Below the pieces are notes generated by a model that saw only the letters and a list, made by a program, of their open reading frames with translations, was not told the DNA's origin and did no database searches. Shown here piece after piece: positions 23,916 to 35,900 of a stretch of 64,000 nt of DNA. The translations under genes were made by a program, and so were the position numbers. Source of the DNA: Rotaria macrura (Eukaryota; Rotifera; Eurotatoria; Philodinida; Philodinidae); contig OENT01000082.1 in assembly GCA_900239685.1 (NCBI GenBank), positions 172,186 through 236,185 on the forward strand, written 5' to 3'. Numbering within the stretch: position 1 is the first letter of the stretch; every line of letters starts with the position of its first letter.

Positions 23916-26900
23916 ATGGCGATCGACATACGTAAAATAAGTAATGGAGCTGGCACAACCCGATTTGTTTATCAACATGGACATTATTTTGTTCGTGCAT
24001 TTCATTTTATTCTTGCACGTCCGGTTTATTCATGCTTTTTAATTTTTCTTCTGTACTTACAAATGATGGATATTATACTTTATTTTAAAATAAGTTCAAG
24101 AGGATCCTTATACTCAAATAAAACAGACGCAGAGTCAGATGTAGTTACTCAAAACTTGATAAAAATATCCGACGGAAAGAGTATATTTGGTTCATTATCA
24201 ATAAAAAAGATTATGGTCGGACAAATCGTAAGTGTTCTAAGTTTCGATTGCATAGAGATATTTTCTTTTGAAGTGTGCATGTCAAAGACATCAAATCAGT
24301 ATCATCACATATATGTTTTATTGATATATAATATCATGAAGTAGAATTAATCGATCAATAATATGTACCTTTTTAAAACCTTCTGTGATGATTTTCTTGA
24401 ACAGAAACTTTGTCTTCGCAGACGAGGGGCATCTTAACGACAAATATTGAAAATTTTCCGTTTCTCTATATTGTAAAAGATTGCTTCCGAGAATTACAGA
24501 TGTGCATGAAGAATTTTCCTCTATTGACATTAGACTTATTTCCATTGAAAAAAAAAGTGAGAGAAACACAGCAATGAACACGTTGCTTCATTGAAATCGG
24601 TCTACAAGAATAGAAACTGTATAATTCTTATCGTTTTATTGTACTATATGATAGCATGAATACAACTGAAATAAAAATATCTTCTTCGATTTTGTGTATT
24701 GCGACAACTGATCTTGTAATAAGAGAGTATGGCTACGTATAAAAACAATTTTCATCGGTTAGCTGAAGACAATGTCAGCTTTTAAAAAGTGAATGTGTAT
24801 AAATTTTCTGAAATCCTATTTTTCAAAGCATTCTTGATCATGATCGAATTTCAGATGTAATTTATATTACAGAAGTATAGTTGGTATTTCGTAGAATGAT
24901 TATTTCCTTCTAATTATAAATAAGTCGTTAAATAGCAAAAAAAAAAGAGTTCCGATATCAATCTATACAATTGTATTCTCTATGGGTTTTCAATATTTCT
25001 TTTAACTAGATCCTTTTCCAATCACATAAAAACTTAAGTTCCTTTTTTCTAAGAAATCAATTTTTAACATTAGAAGCACTATTCAATTGGTAAAAAAGAA
25101 ATTTGCCCAAAGTAAGAATAACATTTTTTATCCCGAGTTCATTTTTCATCGTCTCTTCTCTTTCCGTTCTACATCACACTTATTTCCTACTACGTAAATG
25201 TGTTGTTGTCTACGTATATAATAATTCAATGCTTATATTAAATTAGTGATGCTTTGAAGCAATTTATCTGACTAAATGTAAGAAGTGACATGAAATAACA
25301 GCGAGGCAGTGTGGAAAAAATAGACTTTCATACTGTTACAATATTGTGAAGTCATTGTTCAAACATTTTTTGTAGTACTTTAAGCCTACTGATGATAGTT
25401 TTCACGAGTGAAGTCAATTCAATTCATTTTGTCCGATTCTTCGCGTTAACATTTTAGTCACATTTCATCGTACTTCGATAGTATTCCAAACATGCAATAA
25501 AACTAATTCTTTAAACTGTAATATCCTTGAAAATTTCATTGAATAAAACTGAAATAATCGTGGTACATAAAGAGAAGGAAAAAGCACGAAAGAATACCTC
25601 TAAGTTTGTATACAAACTACTCCTGAATAGTTGACTTGATAATACAATGTCTCTATCTCAACTAATAAAGCTTAGCAACAAGATAAACAAGCTCACTAGG
25701 TAACTAATACACTTTTCATAGAACTTAAAGTTTTATCGAGCATAAATTTTAATTGAATAGACAAAATAATATTTGATGAGATCACACCCACGCATCCATG
25801 AGATGCTTGTTATATATTTTGTTTTTGTAAATACCAATCTAAAAAACGTTGAAGTAATGAGTAAAGCTCAATTGAACTCTTCCTTACAGACCATGGCAGA
25901 TTTTAATCATTTATATATGATTAACGAATTAATCCGTTTTCGCCGAATTTTTTTGCCGCTCCACTTTCGTCGATTTTCATTGTCTCCGAATTTCATTTTC
26001 CACGATTCCTATTGCGCCAACTACACTTTTTGACCGAAGAATACCTGATCACATATTATTCATTCTTTATTTAAAAATTGTTTACGTCTAACGAGTTTAG
26101 AAACAAACTCAAACTTGACCAGCTCAGCTGGTAACTATGCGAGTTGCTAAGCATCTGAGTTAATAACTAAGTCAGTTGAACCTATTACCTGCTTGCAAAC
26201 TGATTCCACTAGATGAAGGTGTGGGTGGATGGGTTTGAGTCCATGTGAATGTAGGTGAAGTTGCTGTATGGAAGAATCCCACACCCTTATCTGATGAAAT
26301 TTGTGTCCAAACTGTAAAAAGGTTCAACTAACTGAGTTAGCAACTCGCATAGAAACCAACTGGTATGGTTACTAACCCAGACGGTTAACAACTCAATTGC
26401 TTAAGTTTGAGTTTGTTTATAAACTCGTTAGACGTAAAAAAATTTTAAATATAGAATGAATAATATGTGATCAAGTATTTTTCGGTCAACAAATGCAGTC
26501 GGCAAAATAGGAGCAATGAAAAAGGAATTTGGTGAAAGTGAATTCGGTAAAAACAAACTCAGTGAAAACGGAAGTTGCTTGATTAACGGCTAAATATGAA
26601 TGATTTCTACCATTACCAGTTATAAAAAAATGCTACTTCTCAGCGATTATTTGTCTCCGCAATTTAGTAAAAGATTGATAATGAAGTGTGCGTCAAGATC
26701 GAGAGAACACAACCATCTTCGTTTGATGAACAATCAGAACTGTATTATATTTTCTATTTTAATTCAGTAAGGATTACGATGATAGACTTTATTCTTTCTA
26801 CATAGACACAATACTTTCGAACACCATTGGCTGAATATGTTGAATCAAATCTTCATTTTACATATTACTTACCATCAGTAACGGCAAATGTTATATCGTT

Positions 26901-27803
26901 TTTTCATTGTTTTTTATCAATAATTTCATTAAAGCTTTTCTCAAGTGATACATTATCTCGACGTCGAATCGGTGTTATAATTTATGAATTTCGTAATTTT
27001 CTTGATTGCCTTGATGGTGTTATCTTTCGGGCACGTATGCAAAATCGACATTATAAATCCTATCATGACAGTTTAGGCTATTTTGTTGATGCATTCAGCG
27101 ATGTACTAGGTGGTGTTTGTCTCATTGTTGGATGTTTACTTTATCTTTATAAAAATCGACCGTTTCGTTCAATCTCCTATTCAATCAATCAATCAACAGC
27201 AACACGCTCGAGTCGATCGAGTGAAAATGAAAATGAACAAACAGATTTAATCATATTAGATATCGACGATGAAGAAAAAATATCATCAACCAACGATTCA
27301 AATAACAATGTCCTAGAAACAAAAAGAACAGTATTGATTTCTATGATTCTATTTACTATACGATATGCATTAGCAGCCTTGTTTTGGGATAGAGAAGTAA
27401 ATGCATATGAGGATTTACTCGATTTATACAAGGACAATGTTCAGCATCAGGTGAGAAATGATTGTATTTGATTTTTCGACTTGATGTTTTTCCTTGTTGA
27501 GTTAGGTTTTACAATTGACAATTCTTCACTCACCATTAACAATATTGATATTTTATTTATGGAGATATCTGAGTGCAATAAGTATTCAAGATTATCTTAT
27601 AATAGCTATTTTCTTTGATCGAACATGGGTTTGTTATTAAATCAAATGACTGTATATCTATACAAAGATATCTATATTCATATTTTTAGGATTTGATACA
27701 TAAAGCAAGTGTGGTCAGTTGGCTATCTCTCTTAATAACAATTTTTCTGACACAACTGCATGTCGATCAAATTCAGTCACTATTCCTCGTTCTACTTACT
27801 TAG
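23916..27803 (+). CDS. CDP-alcohol phosphotransferase, ceramide phosphoethanolamine synthase-like
   Basis: Integral membrane enzyme; by family it would transfer phosphoethanolamine from CDP-ethanolamine to ceramide in the Golgi lumen, making the sphingomyelin analogue common in invertebrates. Four exons, 23916-24227, 26806-27450, 27506-27628 and 27690-27803, all in phase 0, give 397 residues. The signature lies in exon 2: FLDCLDGVIFRAR followed by GYFVDAFSD, that is D-x2-D-G...A-R...G-x3-D-x3-D with the four metal-binding aspartates. Around it are hydrophobic spans (exon 1 VYSCFLIFLLYLQ, exon 2 VLGGVCLIVGCLLYLY, exon 4 SWLSLLITIFL) and a charged Ser-rich insert (SSRSSENENEQ). The 2,578-base intron 1 holds a fold-back element. 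CPES is preferred over choline/ethanolamine phosphotransferases because of FRNFLDCLDG and the overall layout. Exact substrate is inferred. Confidence 0.75.
25931..26572. mobile_element. Fold-back (MITE-like) element in intron 1 of the CPES-like gene
   Basis: A long imperfect palindrome. The left arm (about 25931-26170) and right arm (about 26325-26572) are inverted copies: CTAACGAGTTT...AAACAAACTCAAACTT on the left pairs with AAGTTTGAGTTTGTTT...AAACTCGTTAGACGT on the right, and TGATCACATATTATTCATTCT is mirrored further out. Inner arms also pair (TATGCGAGTTGCTAA with TTAGCAACTCGCATA). About 100-150 bases of unique sequence form the centre. There is no transposase, so it is non-autonomous. The outermost arms carry repeated TTTTCxCCGAATTT-like words. 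The target duplication is not clear. Confidence 0.8.
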
Positions 27804-27981
27804 AAACAAAACACTAACATTCACCAATGAATACTCTTTTTCTTTTCTTCAAATATTTTTTTGATTAATCAAATGTAAATATTTGTCTTTGCTCTTCTGT
27901 CACACATAGTTTACGTAAACTGAAATAGATGTCACATAAAAGTGAAAGAAAATATTTCCTATAATTTTAGACGATTCTAAA

Positions 27982-29066
27982 ATGGAAAATAATGATTTGA
28001 CATATTGGAAAAATTATCATACAGCTATGCAATGGATTGAAAAAAACACGATGAATGATGCATCAATGTTGGTTAACAATGAAGAAGATAAAACTATGAG
28101 TGAAGATGAAGATAAACAACTTGAATTTACAATTGATGAAGAATTACTCGATTTCTATCGTCTCTCACGAGATCATAAAGCAAATCGAAGTTAGTAGAGT
28201 AGCAAAAATGTTATATAGAAACATTCCTTTAAGATAGAGCATTTGATTCACACCAATCCGAGTTTGTTCATAAATGTTGTTTTTCGTTGTTCGCAAGATC
28301 TGAATCAGGCCGATTAGACAAAAACAAAATCTACCACGTTCATTTTTGTATACCGAATTCGTATTGTCTACTATTGCAGTCAACATAATACTAACAAAGA
28401 ATATTATTGCGCATTGTGATACACAGCCGATAGAGAGTTTCACAATTTTTGGCATCTAAGAGCTATCTTTCTGAGAATAAAAAAATATCTTCTTATAGAC
28501 GACCCTTCGATGTACACTCTTTAATATTTGAATGATGATTTTCCATAAAAAACAAGAAGATATCTAGGGAGGTTCACAGAAAAATAGCAAACTACTGTGA
28601 TCGTCAGAATAAATTATTATTATAAAAAGCACAGTATGAAGAGAAATAGTTTTTGTTGTTTTTATTCGTTCTAGAAAATGAAAAGAATCAAGAGGAAGAT
28701 GAAGCTGAAAAGGTCGAGTTCATTCCTGGTGAGCAAAGTAAGTCGAGTCACGTATTCTATGCTGCTTGAAAGCTGCACTTTGTTTCTACTGTTTAAGTGC
28801 GTCCTCATATTCAATTGATAAGTAAACTACCGCCTGTGAATCGTTCAAAAGTACGTCAACTAGAACTTGATTGGTTATATGGCTCAACACATGCATCAAA
28901 GATTCATGCACGTGAAACACATCTTCAGATGGAATTCGATCAAATGTTTGATAAACGGCAACCTTCTTATTTTCCAAGTTTACCTAATCGACTTCAATTA
29001 GATCCAGATTCATTTACACAACGTTCTTCTTTTCCAACAATACCTATCACAGATGTAACCTCTTAG
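27982..29066 (+). CDS. GEMIN8: Gem-associated protein 8 (SMN complex)
   Basis: Subunit of the SMN complex that assembles Sm cores on spliceosomal snRNAs; in vertebrates Gemin8 bridges SMN and the Gemin6/Gemin7 pair. Three exons, 27982-28189, 28675-28737 and 28798-29066, joined in phase 1, give 179 residues. The N-terminus LTYWKNYHTAMQWIEKN matches the family's YWxHYxxAMxWM segment. The middle, FTIDEELLDFYRLSRDHK, matches its acidic DEELxxYFxxTxxHR helix. The C-terminus has LYGSTHASKIHARETHLQM and FDKRQPSYFPSLPNRL, the family's KLYGxxAxxIxAxE and RKQPxYWPxIPL. A TTTTAG lies 12 bases before the ATG, so a spliced or trans-spliced leader is likely. Intron 1 (485 bases) has no feature I recognise. 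It follows the CPES gene by 178 bases on the same strand. Confidence 0.88.
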
Positions 29067-31422
29067 AATTCTGTTTTTCTTTCGTTTATTTCATGTCAAA
29101 AAAAGTCATTGTCAACTAAAAACTCGCTTCGGTTTCATGTTAATTATATCTGTTGTCAGAGTTTGTGCTTTCGACTCTGGAAATTCAGAAACAACATCTG
29201 AATTATTGTACAAATTTTCATTATAGAAATCTGTGTAGACAAGTTTCTTTTTCATTCAAAGCAAAAACTCGTCAATTGATTTTCTTGAATTAAAAAAAAA
29301 CTTTCGTGTTCTATTGCTTGGTATATTTTATTTGGAAGTAATGCATCAAAATTTTCTATTTCGTAAACATGATAAATATTGATACGTTGTACAACATGTG
29401 ATAGATATACATCCATGTATGTTTCTTGAAACGTCAGGACGACTGTTAGCTTATGAATACATAACAATTATGTGCAGTGATTGAGTGTAGTCTAAGTTCT
29501 GATAATAAAATTTACTAGGTGTTGAATGTCTCTATTATATTCAAAATTATTGTCTGTTAATTTAACTTTATTAAGTAATACACTACTATTGTCAGTCAAT
29601 ATATACGATGATAAATTTCCTAACTTGGATTGTTCAATAAAATATCGAATTGATTCTGTTGAATTCAAACAAAGCTTCATTCATTCCATTCGTTCATTTT
29701 TCTTTGTTGACTATTGAAGGTCGTCTAGAGTTTCTCTATTCTTAATCATGTCACGTTCTGTAATTACAACACGTGCATCTATGATAGTATATGCGCTTGC
29801 TTTTGTAAGTCTTATTTGTACTTATAAATCAGTTACTATTTTTCTACCAAATGATTGAAAAATCCAATTGCACTATAGTTCCTCTGATAACTAGGTTCAT
29901 TAAACTGTCAGGAGCTACATTTAAAGATTTTGAAGAAAAATTTTAGAGAGTTTAATTTGGTATGTCGAATGATCACTGCTTAGTGTCATTGAATCGAAAT
30001 TTATCTTTTGAATTGCACCGAAAAATGTAAAGAAAGAAAAAGAAGCGAGCCTTTGTATACTGCGTGTATCTGATATTTGCTTTCTTGTTAAGCATCACTT
30101 GAATGTTTTCTTTCATTTGCAATGTATTGTAATCTCTGATTATGCTTAAGGATTTCCTGTGAGATTGCATCTTAATACTTACTAAAATATTCATGCGGAC
30201 GTTTTCATTGAACATTGTGATTCCGAAAAATTTAATATTTATATCAACAACGTTTACATGAAATTACTAAGTAAATTGTAAATATTGTTATAGAATGGGT
30301 AATTCAAGGTCTTTTGGATTTAGATGCATTATTATTACTATTATTATGATTTTATTTATTGAGCAAGGCAAAAAGAATAAATGGGATTGTTCGATTCAAC
30401 AAAGACTCTCGGCGTATTTTCTATTGTTCTTATTGGTTGAAATCGGACTCAAAGGATTGATTGAGCTGGTAGTAGTTTTTGAAAAATGACCTCAGTATTT
30501 GATATTTGACACGCTCGTTATTAAATATAAATATAATACCATTTGCATACAAGAAAAGTTTGTTATCGATATTATGCAGTTTTTTATATTGATTGAAATC
30601 GAACACAGTTTTTGCTACTCTAATATAACAATTTATATTTCACTTTCCAACGATAATATACATCTATGTATTTGTGTCAGAGGGACAATCTTTGCTTTCT
30701 TAAAATAGTTTATTTATATTTGTCGATATATTTATATGAATTATCTGGATAAATAATGTTACTCAAAGGAAACAATAATTCATGAATTTAATCTACGTTC
30801 TTTTTCTTGCATTATTAAACGTATAAACATGATGGCTGTTGCGACAGAAATATCAGACATGTATTTATTTCTCTTCTCATATTCCTATCTTTAAAAAGTA
30901 AAAAGTAAAAATGTGATATTGTAATATCATGTGATAAGACATGTATTTCAACGTGTCGATCTTGATGCATAAGTGTTGATTCATTTTCTATATACCTGTC
31001 TCTTGCTCTATAGTCGAAAACAATGCACTCACATTGTAGTTGAGACTCAGAAGAAACAAACAGTCATCGCTGCGTAAGTGGAAAATGTTTTTTTCTTTTA
31101 TAGAATTATTTTTCGTGATTTTTTCCGAATGAATCGATAAATAATAATCATGTTAGAACAGTACGCGCAAGTGAATTATTCTGCTAATAAAAAAATTTCT
31201 GTTTGTTTTCATTGCTTTAATCGATTGCGAATTTTTCTGAAGAAATGGTGATGCTTCGTTTTCTTTTTTTATCAAAGAATTCATTTACAAAGATCTGAAG
31301 GAAATGATGTGTCATCTGAAGGATACAATTAGAGTGTTTGCTCGAGGCGTTTGGTCTGAATTATAAGGGTTTAATATATTATAATCGTTGACTTTTCAGA
31401 TTAACATACAAAATTGAATAAA
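29067..31422. other. Intergenic, no gene seen
   Basis: About 2.4 kb of AT-rich sequence. Several frames of 60-90 codons occur on both strands but are hydrophobic or without motifs. Near the right end, a GTAAGT donor at about 31074 and a TTTTCAG acceptor at about 31399 suggest a 5' untranslated exon of the next gene. Confidence 0.45.
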
Positions 31423-31729
31423 ATGGAAAGAGATGATAATGATATTAACATTGAAACACCTACTAGAAGCCGTCCGGACAGTGCTGATCTAGAAGGCACT
31501 AATTTGTCTCCTGCTGTTCGAACCGAACAAACTGAATCTTCATGTGCAGGTTCGTTTGAATATAAATCACATTTTTAATTATCGGAAAAAATATTGCTTT
31601 TATGCAGAACCCGTTGATGAACAAATTGAAAGACTGTCAGAACTACAGAATACAATTATGTCGAGTTCTTCATCGGATTCGGAAACAGATTTTGTTGCTA
31701 TAAACAAAAGTGATCTTTATCCAGATGCT
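31423..31729 (+). CDS. Upstream coding exon pair, probable alternative 5' end of the acidic NPF protein
   Basis: Two exons, 31423-31549 and 31608-31729, joined in phase 1 across a 58-base intron, give 83 codons and end in phase 0 at a perfect GTAAGT donor. The product is acidic and Ser-rich: MERDDNDINIETPTRSRPD, then EQIERLSELQN and DSETDFVAINKSDLYPDA. No family is recognised. A TTTTCAG lies just before the start region. It must splice onward, since no stop follows in frame before the donor. The nearest in-phase acceptor candidate is at about 32961 (GCAAG), which would continue into KNVHLINMASDVEDL of the next gene; joining directly to the exon at 34827 is also phase-compatible. Confidence 0.55.
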
Positions 31730-32979
31730 GTAAGTTTTCTTCTTTTTTTTATATTTCTGGTTGACTGCTTCAATTTTGTTGCTGTCGTGTAATGACATGA
31801 AACAAATGTTATACGTTTATTGATTGTTATATATCGCTGCTTCATACATAATTTCTATAACGTATGCTTTGTTTTGAATCAGCGAAGGATTTAAACAAGA
31901 TACTGATAGTTGATATAGATTTTTGTTACGTTGAGAAAAAAATGTCGTATCGATTAATTAATCAGTAGAATTGAGTAATAATGACAGAATGACCTTTTAC
32001 GTCGTTTAAATGTGAGCACCAAAGAAAGAAAAAGAAAAGAAAAATTAAAAACGATTATTTCGTTTACTACTAGTCGATCTCATATGTGATGCTTTTTTCC
32101 TTCTTTATTCATCACACTAGTTTACTCTAAGTTTTATTAAATATGTATACATATATATATATATATAGTATATATTCTACCGCAAACCAATCAATCATTA
32201 TATCTATTGACCTTGGTAATAATAATTAAAGTAGAAAAGTGTGAGCGAATTGAAAAGGAGAAAATTTCTTTTCTTTTTTTTGTTCTAATGAATATCATAA
32301 CGATTAGCATATTGGTAGTGAAGGATAAATGATTGACGGATTTATAATGAAAGGAATATTTGTTTCATTGGTATCTATATACATATCGATTACATATAAA
32401 AATACGTCGTCTGTCATTTAGCCAACATTTACCTATCTGATTAGATTACCCTCTAGCCAATGTCTTAGTCTATGAGTGAGCGAGAATATTTCTATAAAAA
32501 AATATACATGAATATGTTTACCATAAATATGCTCTCCGTCTGTTCCTTTTTCTTTCATCTGTTAATACGCTTTACTGATATAAAGGCAGTAGGAGACAGA
32601 GAGTTGTTGTCACAGTACTATAATGCATGAAAGGCAGTTTTGAGTTGCGAGAATCGCGTGTGTAAGAGTACGTTAGAGCAAGGCGAAAAGAATAAGAAAA
32701 AAAGAGTGTGTTTGACGGTTCTACAATCTATTGCTGTTGTTCGTTCCTCTTTCCCTCAGTTTGCTTGTTTATTGCTCGCTCGCATTTTTTCCGTGTTTCT
32801 CACTCATCATCATCTTTTTTTTCGGTCCGACTTATTCAGCTATTGTCAATTCTCCTGTACTTTTTTTTTATTTTTTTTTCTTTTCATTCTGTTCTTCTCG
32901 TTCTTTTCTTCTTTATCGCCATCCGTTCTCTTTACTCCTTTTTCGCATCGAATGCAAGAAAAATGTTCATCTAATCAAT
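31730..32979 (+). other. Intron or 5' leader with a strong pyrimidine tract
   Basis: No gene is recognised. A TA microsatellite lies at about 32149-32175. From about 32740 to 32940 the plus strand is extremely rich in T and C (runs such as TTTTTTTTCTTTTC). It runs directly up to GCAAG and then the ATG at 32980, so it resembles a long polypyrimidine tract before an acceptor. It is open in the frame of the following gene, but the predicted peptide is an implausible Phe/Leu/Ser run. Confidence 0.5.
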
Positions 32980-35900
32980 ATGGCGTCTGATGTCGAGGAT
33001 CTCACCACGTTTTATGCTGATTTACCCTCGATATTTGAGAATACTGCATCATGTTCTATAGAACCATCATACAACACTATTGTCACTGATGTCAAGACAG
33101 AAAAATCTTATCAGCCAATTTTCGGTTCATTCTTATTTGCCGAATCAGATCCACTTAGTAGAGCAGCCTTTGTCACTTCTACATTGCCGCCTATTGAAAT
33201 GGAAACAATACAAGAACGAGTAATGGACGACAGTGTTGTGAGAGACGCAGATAATACTTCAAGGAATCATCAAGTTACACCATCGTCACCTCAGCCATCA
33301 CAGCCTGCGGACGATATCGATGACTATAACGATGATGATGAAGATGATTTCGACGGAATACCTATCCATCATGCTCCTATGATGATAAAGAAACAACTCA
33401 ATGATAACAAGGACTCAATGTTCAGTCATTCTAATCGTGATCTTTTATTCGATGAATTTCTTCATCACATGGAAAACACACATGATGATAATGATATCGA
33501 AGATGATTCGTTTCTAAATGGTTTTACTGATGATCAGCATGACACAACAGCAATAGTACCATCGTTATTTAAAGATATTCCCGACATAGATGATCCAAAT
33601 GAGCATGAGGAAGACAATAATGATCGAGTCTCTTTTGATCACATGGATATGTATAATCAATCGGATTCCATGCGTTCGTCGTCTCCTGATTCACTGTTAT
33701 CTTCGTCCCATTTACAAGATGAACAAGACGATGATGTGGATTTCGACAATGATGATGAAGTCACACAATGGAATGATGATCATATTCTTGATACAAATTT
33801 ATCACATGATAAGAGTCAAACGAATATAACAAATCTACCGTTGATTTTACGTATGCATCCATTTGATCAAGTGGATTTTATTGATTCATCACGAAGTCAT
33901 TCACGATGTTCCAATGTGTCATCACATTTAAGTTTTGGCTACAATGATCAAGCACGAATATTTATAAGTGATGATGGACTGGAAGCATCGTCTGACAGTG
34001 ACGATTACGACAATAACGATGATATAATGAATTCAGATATGAATACTGTCAATCGTGCCGATAATGATGACTTATGTCTACAAGTCAATCTTGATGATCA
34101 TCGATCGATGTCTTCGTTTAGTAAAAGTAATAGTACACGTCCATTGTCACAAATATCAAACGAATCACCAATTGCTGATATTGATGACGATAATAATGCG
34201 TCAAATACTTTACAAGTAGCTCCTATAGCTGCACTTGATGATGAAGTGGAAGATGACTTACAAGCGTTTCTATCTGATCAGCCAATATTACCGATTATTG
34301 TAACATCTAATATAAAAACCATTTTTGAATTAAAGAATGAACAACGAAAAAATGAGATTGTTCATGATATTATTAATATGAGACATTTATTAGAGGAAAA
34401 TAATCATGACGATGAATTTATTGCTATTATGCATAATCCAAGGATATTCGAACAAATTTTATATGACCATGATGATGATGATAATAATAATAATACTGAT
34501 AAGATTGATGATGATAAGGTAACCTCCTATAAATATTTATTTGACTATTTTCAAAATATTGAAACACAGCTTCATCTCGTGTAATTTTTAATAGATGTAA
34601 CAAATCGTATAAGTCAAGGATAACACTTATTTCTCTTTTCTTTCATTAAATACTTGTTTTAAAAAAAATATACAATTACAATATCGATCATTAACAAAGC
34701 GTTCTACTACACGATAGATTATGTAATTGTAAGCCGATCGAAGTTTTTATTATTGTTCCTATGAGTTAACTATGCAAAAGAGATACAACAGAAATCAATT
34801 AATCTTTATTTTCTTATTTATTACAGAAGTCGGACTTAGTCAACCGAGCAAATTCCGTTACATGTACCTTCCGGTCATCATCGCAACCGTCATTCGATAA
34901 TACAATTAAAAATGAAGCATTCGAGCATCATCAAAATATACAAAAAACATCTCTACTGCATGAATCTGACAAAGAAAAGATTTCAGATGTCTCATCGTCT
35001 CCTTCTAGTACAACAACAGCAACAATAACAACAGCTACAGCCACATCAACCACGTTAACAAATAGTTCTTCTTCCGAGGACGTCAATTACCTTACCACTG
35101 ACGACAACGAAGAGAAAGAGAATGGTGCGTCTATGAATGGCGTCAATACTACCGATATTCTTAACATAATACAACAAAAAGAACAGTTGCAATGGCAGCA
35201 AGCAAATGAAGTCAACAGTCATTCGAATCGATTTACAAACGTTGAAAAGCACTCTTCAATCATGAATACAGACAACGAATCAGACGACGATTCAGAATTA
35301 TTGAAAACACTTTCCCAACTACATGACATAATTAATACTACTCAACTCAGTGAAAAAATTAATCGAGTTGAACATCAAATATCATCTGACTCTTCAAGTG
35401 TAAATCAAGATCGAAATTCTCATGAGTTTTCATATGAAAATATAATCAAGTATGGAAATGAAGCAGTATTATTAAATAAGAAAAGCCGACAAAATACTCA
35501 TATAATACTAACGTCTCCGTATGTCATTGAGGGTGTGAAAAATCTCGACGAGAAGCAGGAAGAAAAAGACGAGAAAAAAAATATTATTTTTCATAAAAAT
35601 CATAATAATAATGCTGATGATGATGGTGGTGATGGTGACGATAAGCAAAAGGAAAAATACGAGAATAGAGAAGAAGAGAAAAAAACAACTACGTCTTTTT
35701 CTTTAGCATCGACAACGTCTCCTACTTTATTCAATGATGATTCACATTCAACTGATGTTATTGTCGACCGTGATGCATCGTCCTCATTGCCTAACCTGCT
35801 ATTATTGTCAACAAAAAAACTAAACGACTTAACCTTATTTTCGAATCAATTAGTGACCGACGAATTGCAAATATCAAATACAAAATCAAACATGAATGAT

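Noticed and set aside
32731..32979. Hydrophobic N-terminal extension of the acidic protein, which could pass for a signal or membrane segment
   Set aside because: It is the translation of a polypyrimidine tract; Phe/Leu/Ser runs follow from composition. The start at 32980 is better.
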